From Trichocoleus sp. FACHB-40 (GTDB lineage Bacteria; Cyanobacteriota; Cyanobacteriia; Cyanobacteriales; FACHB-T130), in contig NZ_JACJPF010000070.1 of assembly GCF_014695915.1 (NCBI RefSeq), positions 1 to 64,000 of the forward strand: DNA of 64,000 bases, written 5' to 3'. Below, in pieces: positions 19,509 to 30,300 of this stretch; position 1 is the stretch's first letter, and each line of letters starts with the position of its first letter. Below the pieces are notes generated by a model that did no database searches, was not told where the DNA came from, and worked only from the letters and a program-made list of their open reading frames with translations. The translations under genes and the position numbers were made by a program.

Positions 19509-20564
19509 ATGATTTCCCTATCTCCTAGCCTGCAATCCCGACTCTCCACTCCTCTCAAAATTGGCTCTTTTGAAGTAAAAAGCCGCGTCTTACAGTCGCC
19601 TCTGTCTGGAGTGACTGATTTGGTGTTTCGGCGTTTGGTGCGTCGTTATGCGCCAGACTCGATGATGTACACCGAGATGGTGAACGCAACGGGACTGCAT
19701 TACGTGAAGGAACTCCCCAAGATTATGGAGGTAGATCCTAACGAACGACCAATTAGTATTCAGTTGTTTGATTGTCGCCCAGATTTCTTGGCGGAAGCAG
19801 CTGTAATGGCTGTGAAAGAAGGCGCGGATACAGTTGATATTAATATGGGTTGTCCAGTTAATAAAATTACTAAAAATGGTGGCGGTTCTTCTTTGTTGCG
19901 ACAGCCAGAAGTCGCTGAGGCAATTGTTCGGGCTGTTGTTAAAGCTGTGCCAGTACCAGTAACTGTGAAAACTCGTATTGGCTGGACAGATAAGGAAATC
20001 AATATTCTGGACTTTGCTAAGCGCATGGAAGATGCGGGGGCGCAGATGATTACAGTACACGGTCGCACCCGTTCGCAAGGTTATACCGGCCCTGCCAAGT
20101 GGGAGTGGATTGGTAAAGTCAAGGAAATTCTGTCGATTCCAGTGATTGCCAATGGCGATATGTTTTCCGTAGAGGCGGCGGTGAAGTGTTTGGAACAAAC
20201 CGGCGCGGATGGGGTGATGTGTTCGCGGGGAACTCTGGGTTATCCCTTTTTGGTGGGAGAAATTGACTATTTCTTGAAAACTGGTCAAGAAAAGACGGCA
20301 CCAACGCCGATCCAACGGCTGGAATGTGCCAAAGAACATCTGCAAGCTTTGTATGAATATAAGGGCGATCGCGGGATCAGACAAGCCAGGAAGCACATGA
20401 CTTGGTATGCCAAGGGGTTTGCTGGTGCTGCTGAGTTGCGCGGACATCTTAGCGTGATAGAAAATCTTCAACAGGGTTTGGAGACAATCGATCGGGCGAT
20501 TGAAAAATTGGCTAATTCTACTTGGCAAGAGGTTGAAGAGGAGTTAGCGTTGGTGGAGGTTTAA
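19509..20564 (+). CDS. dus: tRNA-dihydrouridine synthase (DusB-like)
   Basis: This FMN enzyme reduces uridine to dihydrouridine in tRNA D-loops. The 351 residues form the TIM-barrel plus C-terminal helical domain of the family. Visible signatures are SPLSGVTDLVFR at the flavin end, DINMGCPVNKI with the catalytic Cys, VKTRIGW, TVHGRTRSQGY, IPVIANGD and GVMCSRGTLGYPFL. It could belong to the DusA or DusB branch; the GCPVNKI pattern favours DusB. The ATG at 19509 gives a normal start. Confidence 0.92.
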   Translation: MISLSPSLQSRLSTPLKIGSFEVKSRVLQSPLSGVTDLVFRRLVRRYAPDSMMYTEMVNATGLHYVKELPKIMEVDPNERPISIQLFDCRPDFLAEAAVMAVKEGADTVDINMGCPVNKITKNGGGSSLLRQPEVAEAIVRAVVKAVPVPVTVKTRIGWTDKEINILDFAKRMEDAGAQMITVHGRTRSQGYTGPAKWEWIGKVKEILSIPVIANGDMFSVEAAVKCLEQTGADGVMCSRGTLGYPFLVGEIDYFLKTGQEKTAPTPIQRLECAKEHLQALYEYKGDRGIRQARKHMTWYAKGFAGAAELRGHLSVIENLQQGLETIDRAIEKLANSTWQEVEEELALVEV

Positions 20565-20681
20565 CCACGAAGACGCACTTACGTAAGCGTTGCGCTCTCT
20601 TTGTTATAGGGCGCGAAGGGAAAAAACGAAAGGAAAGCGATCGCCTAGAATAGACGCCATCTACCTGCATTGTTTGCCGTC

Positions 20682-22442
20682 ATGAGCAACTCCTCACACA
20701 CTTTAAGTCGCCGTCCCCGCTATCAGACCATCCGAGAACTTGGGCGCAATCGCGCCGGGGGTCGCATCACTTATCTGGCAAAGGATAACGTCACAGAGCA
20801 GTCAGTCATCCTGAAGCGATTTCTATTTGCCCAAGTGGGGTCTGAATGGTCGGGTTTTAAAGCTTATGAGCGCGAGATTCAAGTCTTGCGAGGACTCGAT
20901 CATCCGGGAATTCCCCGTTATCTCGATTCTTTTGAAACCCCGTCTGGTTTCTGCATGGTACAGGAGTATAAAGATGCCCTGCCTTTATCAGCCCCGCGCA
21001 GTTTTGACCCGGATGATATCCAGAAAATTGCTGTTTCTGTCCTAGAAATTCTTATTTATTTACAAAATCGGATTCCATCTGTAATTCACCGGGATATTAA
21101 ACCTGAAAATATCCTCGTGGACGAGCAAATGAATGTTTATCTGGTGGATTTTGGCTTAGCTCGAATTGGCAGTGGGGAAATGGCAATGAGCAGCGTCGCC
21201 GCTGGGACATTTGGGTTCATGGCACCCGAACAGATATACAATCGCCAGCTAAACGAAGCGACAGATTTATATGGTTTAGGCGCAACACTCATTTGCTTGC
21301 TAACTGGGACAAAATCAACGGAAATTGACACCTTATTTGATGAAGATGGGCGGCTTAATTTCAAGCTGCTGCTTCCCAAGCTGAGTCTGCGTTTTGTGGA
21401 TTTGCTCTCAAAAATGGTGGAACCCAAAGCAAAAGACCGTTTTCCCAACGCTACTGCTGCTTTGGAAGCTCTCAAGCCGATTTATGTTTGCCGCTTACCG
21501 GAAGTTAAATTTAGCCAACTTGCTTTGGAATTTAAAACAACACAACTAGGCGAAAAATTAACTAAAACCGTTAGTGTTAATAACTCTGTGCCAGATACAT
21601 TACTTGAAGGTACTTGGGAAGTAGCACCCTACGAAAGCGATCCGCGCTATTCCAATTCTCATGCTTGGATTTCTTTTGAACCAACTGTATTTAAGAGTAA
21701 TCATGCTAATTGCAAAATTACTGTAAATACTAATAAGTTGATGGCGGATAAAACCTACAGCCGTCAGGTTTTATTACGCACCAATTCTTCACCGGAAACT
21801 TACCCTATCACAATTACAGTCCGTACAACTCTGTTTGAAACCCCAAAGCCGCCTTATATTTCAATGGTTTTGCTATTAGGAATTGCTCTGGCAATGACTG
21901 GGTTTTGGACAGGTGCGATCGCTTGGATGGTAGCAGTTCTATTCAAGTTTGCCTCTTGGCCATCTGTAGCGATTTTTGAAGTTGGTGTAATAGCGGTATT
22001 TGTGGCTTGGTTTTTAGCCGGAACTCTACTTGCTGCGGTTGGAATCAGAACTGTAATAGGCATCAAGATTGCAGCTTGGTTGACAACTTTGACAATGTTA
22101 GTTGTTTTGTTATCATCTGGGTTCTTACCAGCGGCTATTGCTTCCTTAGGAACTTTGGCAGGTCTAGTGATTGGATTTGTAAATGGGGCGGTAATTAAGA
22201 ATTATAAGGAGAGAGGATCTACTGAAAAAATTGCTGTTAGTAGCGCACTTTTGATAACAGGTTTAGGCATGAGCTTAGGCACGGGATTCAGTGTAGGGTT
22301 CCTCAATTTCTTTTTGTTTTCATCCCTACTAGGAACCAGTTTGTCCTTAGTTGCCATAATGTATTATCCATATCAACAGCGAGAAAAATTGATGGCTGAG
22401 TATCGCCATTCAGCACGAAATAGGCGTCTAATTAAACCCTAG
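20682..22442 (+). CDS. Membrane-anchored serine/threonine protein kinase
   Basis: This is a Hanks-type kinase with an N-terminal cytosolic kinase domain (about 15-270). The glycine loop region LGRNRAGGRITYLAK, VILKRF with the ATP lysine, VIHRDIKPENILVD with the catalytic Asp, LVDFGLARI and GFMAPEQ are all present, so it should be active. A roughly 110-residue beta-rich segment follows. Several hydrophobic helices then fill about 385-560, with a basic C-terminal tail. A membrane location for the C-terminal half is inferred. I chose the ATG at 20682 over an upstream TTG at 20670. The substrate is unknown. Confidence 0.88.
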   Translation: MSNSSHTLSRRPRYQTIRELGRNRAGGRITYLAKDNVTEQSVILKRFLFAQVGSEWSGFKAYEREIQVLRGLDHPGIPRYLDSFETPSGFCMVQEYKDALPLSAPRSFDPDDIQKIAVSVLEILIYLQNRIPSVIHRDIKPENILVDEQMNVYLVDFGLARIGSGEMAMSSVAAGTFGFMAPEQIYNRQLNEATDLYGLGATLICLLTGTKSTEIDTLFDEDGRLNFKLLLPKLSLRFVDLLSKMVEPKAKDRFPNATAALEALKPIYVCRLPEVKFSQLALEFKTTQLGEKLTKTVSVNNSVPDTLLEGTWEVAPYESDPRYSNSHAWISFEPTVFKSNHANCKITVNTNKLMADKTYSRQVLLRTNSSPETYPITITVRTTLFETPKPPYISMVLLLGIALAMTGFWTGAIAWMVAVLFKFASWPSVAIFEVGVIAVFVAWFLAGTLLAAVGIRTVIGIKIAAWLTTLTMLVVLLSSGFLPAAIASLGTLAGLVIGFVNGAVIKNYKERGSTEKIAVSSALLITGLGMSLGTGFSVGFLNFFLFSSLLGTSLSLVAIMYYPYQQREKLMAEYRHSARNRRLIKP

Positions 22443-22483
22443 GAGATGCAACAGGGTTTCATCCTCTGCTACTTGAGCCAATT

Positions 22484-22582
22484 TATAGCAGTCCTAAATG
22501 ATTCGTGAAAGCCAGATACCCGACTTCTCTAAGAAGTCGGGTATCTGAACCGCTGAATTACAACTTAAATAGGATTGCTATA
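22484..22582. repeat. Dispersed element with nested inverted repeats, copy 1
   Basis: An inner perfect 15-bp stem with a 3-base loop (AGATACCCGACTTCT at 22514-22528 with 22532-22546) sits inside an outer imperfect repeat. The outer pair is TATAGCAGTCCTAAAT on the left and AAATAGGATTGCTATA on the right. The same two-layer design occurs at 31981-32076. It ends the kinase gene region; the inner hairpin may act as a terminator, but there is no T-run. Confidence 0.75.
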
Positions 22583-22741
22583 TCAGGCAATGATGTTAAC
22601 AATGCAATTCAGTAACTAGAGGAAATTAGCAGAGAGGAAGAAGAAACAGAATGAAGAGTCAATACACTTTGGAAAAGGGAAAATTTCTTCTAGAACCTAA
22701 GACTTTTGAGGAGTCTTTTCAGGTCGGATAATCTTCTAAGA

Positions 22742-23665
22742 TTAACGAGATTTTCCCAGCGCGATCGCTATCGAGCCAGATACTACTAAAATTGCTCCAA
22801 AAATCCCCAATATGGTGAGTTGTTCCGGGGCGATTAAACTAGGTAAGAAAACCGCCACTGCGGACACAGATATCAAAGTTACAATAGGAGTAATAGCTAA
22901 AACGGCACTTACTCGCGATGCTTCCCAGTGTTCCAAAGATTCGGCAAAAGCACCGTAAGCAATAACAGTATTCAAAGCGCAAAAGAGTAGCATTCCTAAA
23001 TGTAAGGGATTCAGTGTAAGAATCGGTTGCGGTGTGATAAACGGAGTAAACAAAATTGCACAGCCGCCATAGATTAGCAGCATAATGTTAGAAGAAGGCA
23101 ATTTTTGTAAAAGCTGTTTTTGAGCTAAAGCATAAATAGCCCAAGTTATAGCTGCCAGCACAATTAAGCCACAGCCAATTAAATATTTGCCCTGGGCTGT
23201 AATTAAGTTAGTTAATTGCTCGTGAAAGAACAGCGCGAATCCTAGAGTTAGTACGCCTAAGCCTATCCATTGACGCAAAGTATAGCGTTCTTTAAAAATA
23301 GCTAAGCCGCCCAAACCCATAAGCACGGGAGCCATTTGAATGAGAACTTGGGTATTAGCTGGCGAAGTTAGCTGCAAACCTTGTAGAAAAAGGATGTAAT
23401 TAGCTGCTAAAAATAAGATAGCGATCGCTAACAATCCTATAGGCGTTGTTTTCAGTTTTTCTACTGATGGTAATTGTTTCCGTGCCGCTAAATAAATCCC
23501 TAACAATCCAAAAGATACCAAAAAGCGAAACCAAGTGACGGTGTAAACATCCAACGCTTGCAGCGTCACCGTCAGAGCAATAGGTAGAATTCCCCATAGG
23601 AATACAGTCACAAGCGATAACGCTAGTCCTAAGCGCCATCTACCGGAACTAGAGTGAAGTTGCAT
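22742..23665 (-). CDS. EamA/DMT-family membrane transporter
   Basis: This is an inner-membrane permease of the drug/metabolite superfamily, about 307 residues with ten predicted helices in two EamA repeats. The first starts near GLALSLVTVFLWGILPIAL and the second near IVLAAITWAIYALAQK. The substrate is unknown; amino acids and metabolites are common in the family. I place the start at the ATG at 23665, just before the first helix. The frame is open to 23776 and an N-terminal extension of 37 residues is possible, but it is not membrane-like. It follows ligA on the same strand. Confidence 0.8.
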   Translation of the reverse strand: MQLHSSSGRWRLGLALSLVTVFLWGILPIALTVTLQALDVYTVTWFRFLVSFGLLGIYLAARKQLPSVEKLKTTPIGLLAIAILFLAANYILFLQGLQLTSPANTQVLIQMAPVLMGLGGLAIFKERYTLRQWIGLGVLTLGFALFFHEQLTNLITAQGKYLIGCGLIVLAAITWAIYALAQKQLLQKLPSSNIMLLIYGGCAILFTPFITPQPILTLNPLHLGMLLFCALNTVIAYGAFAESLEHWEASRVSAVLAITPIVTLISVSAVAVFLPSLIAPEQLTILGIFGAILVVSGSIAIALGKSR

Positions 23666-23796
23666 TAGGATTAATCCGATTTTTGGTAAAATAAGCCTGA
23701 CGACTAAAGCCTGCCGGGTACTTTCAAGGAAAAGGAGCGTTACGCAATCAAAGCGCACGCTCCCTAATCTTTCCATTGTGTGTTTGCTGATGACAT

Positions 23797-25893
<2,097 letters not shown>

Positions 25894-25924
25894 TTAGTGT
25901 AACTAGCAAAACCCCCTATCTGTT

Positions 25925-25959
25925 TCTCCTTCCCAGCCGGAAACTGGGAACAAGGAGCA
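25925..25959. repeat. Copy of the CTCGTTCCCAGTC/GGGAAC hairpin repeat
   Basis: TTCCCAG and CTGGGAA pair around CCGGAAA, flanked by CTCC and GGAG. Similar text appears near 59187-59289 and 60718-60750, so this is a dispersed palindromic family. It lies in the divergent gap before the glycerophosphodiesterase. Confidence 0.55.
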
Positions 25960-26062
25960 AGTTTTAATCCGTACTTATACTTAAATTAACCTAGATTGCT
26001 CTCTAAGCTTAATGTCATATCTGTATATTTACTTAGGCATATTCATTTACTTAGCTGAAATT

Positions 26063-27316
26063 ATGTTTCGTTCTTTGAAGTTGGTATTATTAGCAACGGC
26101 AGCTTTGGCGCTTGTACCTGTTGGGGAAGCAGCAGCCGCAACTTTAACGGGCGCACCCCCGATTGTAATTGGACACCGGGGAGCTAGTGGCTATCGCCCA
26201 GAGCATACGCTGGCTGCTTATGAGTTAGCAATTGACATGGGGGCTGACTATATTGAACCAGACGTAGTTTCAACTAAAGACGGCGTTCTGATTGCTCGTC
26301 ATGAAAACGAAATTTCTGGAACCACCGATGTTTCCAGTCGTCCAGAATTTGCTGACCGTTACACCACTAAAGTTATTGATGGGACAGAAGTAGAAGGCTG
26401 GTTTACCGAAGACTTCACTCTAGCAGAAATCAAAACTCTCCGCGCCAAAGAGCGTCTTCCCCAGCTGCGTAGTACAGCTTATGACGGTTTATACGAAGTT
26501 CCTACTCTGCAAGAGGTTATTGACCTAGCCAAGCGCAAAAGTGCGGAAACTGGTCGCACCATCGGTATTTACCCGGAAACCAAGCACCCCACCTACTTTA
26601 ATTCTGTGGGTTTATCGCTGGAAGAACCTTTAGTAGAAATTCTCACGGCTAACGGGTACACTGATGCAGACGATGCGGTTTTCATTCAGTCTTTTGAAGT
26701 TGCAAACCTACAACGACTGAACACCTTAACGGATGTCTCTCTGGTTCAGTTGTTTGGTGGAAGTGGCTCTCAGCCCTATGATTTTGTTGTCAGTGGGGAC
26801 TCTCGGACTTATGGCGACTTGGTAACTTCTACAGGATTAGCAGGCATTGCCGAATATGCACAAGGGATTGGCCCTTCAAAAGGGTTAATTATACCTTCTG
26901 CAACTGTCGATCGCGATGGGGATGGTAAAGCTGACGATCTGAATGGGGATGGTGTGATCAGCGATGCTGACAGGCCATTAAAAGAACCTACCACGCTGAT
27001 TGATGACGCTCACGCGGCGGGTTTGCTTGTTCATGCCTACACTTTCCGTAATGAGGACTTTTTCCTGGCTCCAGAATACAATGGAAACCCCGAACTGGAG
27101 TACGAAAGGTTCTTTAAACTTGGGCTTGATGGCTTGTTTAGCGATTTCCCAGATACTGCTGTTGCTGTCCGCAACCGTGTGGCTGGAAATCCAAATCAAG
27201 CAGTTCCCGAACCAAGTTCGTTAGCGATATTGGGCATTTTACCGTTAGCAGAAATTCTGCGCCGTCGGCAAAATCAAGGTGGGAAGAAAGCAAAAAAAGC
27301 GATCGCATCCTTATAG
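26063..27316 (+). CDS. Secreted glycerophosphodiester phosphodiesterase with PEP-CTERM anchor
   Basis: This exported GlpQ-type enzyme splits glycerophosphodiesters to glycerol-3-phosphate and an alcohol. It starts with a Sec signal (MFRSLKLVLLATAALALVPVGEAAA) if the ATG at 26063 is used; an ATG at 26012 adds 17 hydrophobic residues. The catalytic signatures HRGASGYRPEHT, EPDVVSTKDGVLIARHE and the later PETKHP are present. A run DRDGDGKADDLNGDGVISDAD resembles two EF-hand or dockerin-like calcium loops inserted in the barrel. The end carries VPEPSSLA, a hydrophobic stretch and RRRQ, the PEP-CTERM sorting signal. It probably serves phosphate scavenging at the cell surface. Confidence 0.92.
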   Translation: MFRSLKLVLLATAALALVPVGEAAAATLTGAPPIVIGHRGASGYRPEHTLAAYELAIDMGADYIEPDVVSTKDGVLIARHENEISGTTDVSSRPEFADRYTTKVIDGTEVEGWFTEDFTLAEIKTLRAKERLPQLRSTAYDGLYEVPTLQEVIDLAKRKSAETGRTIGIYPETKHPTYFNSVGLSLEEPLVEILTANGYTDADDAVFIQSFEVANLQRLNTLTDVSLVQLFGGSGSQPYDFVVSGDSRTYGDLVTSTGLAGIAEYAQGIGPSKGLIIPSATVDRDGDGKADDLNGDGVISDADRPLKEPTTLIDDAHAAGLLVHAYTFRNEDFFLAPEYNGNPELEYERFFKLGLDGLFSDFPDTAVAVRNRVAGNPNQAVPEPSSLAILGILPLAEILRRRQNQGGKKAKKAIASL

Positions 27317-27365
27317 ACAATAGACACAAAGATTTTTGCAGGCGGTAGGGGCGAATGCTTCACCC

Positions 27366-30300
27366 CTACCAAGGACTGCCAATCATTGTAAAAGCTGCCC
27401 AATAATAGGGATGATTGAAGTTTTTATCTCCCTGGTTGGCGAAGTTGGGAGGCATTGGTATATCTCCAGCGGAAGTATGCAATTGACCTCCCTTAATTTC
27501 CAGCTCTCCCCGCAACATTGCTATCTGCGCTTGTCGCAACGCCTCGGCTTTGATGGGGGCTTTCTTCAACTGCTGGTAAAACTCGCTCATCAATACCAGC
27601 GTCCCTTCATCGGAAACGTACCACAGACTTGCCAACGCCGATTGGACACCCGCCTGCACAGCCAACCCAGCAAAACCTAATTCTGCTTGTTCATTCCCTA
27701 ACGCTGTGCGACAAGCACTTAGTACCAATAATTGTACTGGCGGATTATTCCACTCTAGTTGGCGCAACTGGTTGAGTCGCAGCTGAGTATCCCACAACTG
27801 AATATAAGATTTACTGGGTTCACCAGGCTTAAATTCTGCATGAGTGGCAAGGTGGATAATTCCAGAGGGGTTCTGCTGACGTTGCGCTTTGAGATTTTTC
27901 AGGGTAAAAGCTTCGTTAAGAAAATATTTCCCTTCCCACAGATACTGGGTAATTAAAGATAATTCTACTGGCACTGCTGGTAAGGGTTGCAGATTGGTAA
28001 ATTGCGATGCCCCCATCGCTAAAATTTGGGATTCTTTGATGTCGCTGCTTCGGGTATCGGTGAGGCTGAGACTTGGCATTAGTCCTACACTGTAGCGTTC
28101 TACCAAGAATTTTTCACCATCGTGAAGGGCGGCTAAGGGCAAGGAACGCAAGCCAGTATCCATGATAAATACAAGATTCTGGATGCCCAGGTTTTGTAAA
28201 TCTTCTTTGATGGGTGCTACTAGCCATTGATGGAGTTGCTGGGCTGGGGCGAGGTAACTCCGAGTATTTCTGGGACTGGAGATTTGGTTGCGGAAGTCAT
28301 CAGCAACTTTGAGAACTTGCGATCGCGTAGCGTATGCGCCTCGTGTACTCGCTTCTACTCGTTTGCGAACTATTTCACCCTTGGCGGTGACTACTACCAG
28401 TTCGAGTTGGTCGCTATAATTTGAGGCTTGAGAATTAGGAATTGGGAGTTGGGAATTGCTCCTATTTTCCCCTGTTTCTGGTTTCAGCAATGGTGGCACA
28501 AAAACTACATATATAAGTGCTGGTTTCACACCTGTTGCTGTTTCAGTTTGTTGGAGTACGTTGCGGGCTTGTGCCAAATTTATCGGCGCAGTATCGGTTG
28601 TTGTACCCAGATATTGTTCAACTTGGTTGGTAAAGTAATTTTCAAGTCCGGCTACCACCGCGTCTACTTCAACGTTAGGAACACTATAAGCGATCGCACT
28701 CTGGGAAATTGGATTTGCCTGTGGTGGTGCGGAATCTTCATTCAGTTGATTTGGGTTTGGTGGCGGTTGATTTGGATTTGATGGCGGTTGATTTGGATTT
28801 GATGGTGGTTGATTTGGATCTGATGGCGGTTGATCTGGGTCTGGTAATGGCGGGTTTTGAGTAATGATTTGGATATTGCCTTGAGTGAAGCTACTTGCAA
28901 AAGAACGCTGCGGCGCGATCGCATTATCTACAAGCCTAGTGCCAGTGGTAATTGCACCAGCAGTACCATTTACAGTAGCATCGCCGACTACAAAAGGAAT
29001 ACCCTTGGCTCCGCCGCCATGTTGAATAGTTACCTGATTACCATTTAGTCCGCCAACTGTAGAAATGCTGGCAGCGATCGCGTTTTGGTCGGGAAAAGTA
29101 GCGATCGCCCGAAAAAAGTTATCAGTGGTAATGTCAACTCTACCACCTGTGCCAGAAACGCCACCTTGGGCATTTATATAGTTAACTTGAATATCATTAG
29201 GAGTCTTCAAGGTGACAGCACCACCATTCTCCGTAGAACTAGAATTAATTATTCCGGCAGTGATGTTGCCGTTGCTAGTAGTAAGGCTAATCTCCCCACC
29301 ATTGGAGTTAATTTCACCAAGCTGATTAATATCGCTTGTCGCTGACAAAATAACTGGCCCCCCTGGGGTGAAAATATTTCCTACCGTAATGCTTCCCGGA
29401 CTTGCTACAGAACTAGAAGTAAGCGGTGTCAACAGAAAAGCACGGCTTTGTCCGCCGATAAAACCAGTTCCCACGATTTGCCCAACATCATTGACAGCTG
29501 CGGCAGTTTGCAGAAAATCCCAGCCAGAACTGGGAGAAATCAAGTTATTCAGGTCTGAAATTATGCCGTTTTGCCAGAGAAAAGCACGAGTGTTCTGGTT
29601 CGCACCTTCCGAACTACCGACAACTTGACCAATGTTGTTGATGTCGTTAGCGCGGCTGAAGTTATCGCCTGGTAGAGTTCCGAGTGCGATCGCGCCATTT
29701 CGCCACAGCACAGCTTCAGAGTTTCCGTTTGCCGCCTGCGAATCCCCGACCGCAAAACCCGCATCATTAATGCTATAGGCGTTGCTGAAATTACCGCCTG
29801 GAAGCGTACCCAAGTTTTGGATAACGCCGTTTTGCCACAACACAGCTTGAGAACCGTTGCTAACTGTGCCTGAACTGCCGACAATTTGACCATTGTTGTT
29901 GATAGCATTGGCGCTGCTGAAATCATTGCCGGGGAGGGTTCCCAGGTTTTGGATAGCCCCGTTTTGCCACAAAAAAGCCTGATTATTACCGTTTAAGTTG
30001 GTAATCCCCACCACCTGAGCCAGATTGTTGATATCGTTGGCTTGAACAGAGTTACTGCCTATGTTTTGAATAGCGCCGTTTTGCCACACTACAGCATTTA
30101 AGTTGCCGCTAAAAGTGCCTGAATTACCAACCGCCACACCAGAATCATTGATAGCGTTGGCGCTGCTGAAGTCATTGCCGGGGAGAGTGCCGAGGTTTTG
30201 GATAGCGCCGTTTTCCCACACTACACTGGTAGGGTTTCCATTAGCGATGTTGGAAACTCCCACCACTTGACCATTATTGTTGATGTCAGAGGCGTTACTT

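Noticed and set aside
19590-20528. A 312-codon minus-strand frame opposite the dihydrouridine synthase
   Set aside because: The plus-strand product has all motifs of its family; the opposite frame has His/Ser/Ile-rich composition without any known pattern.
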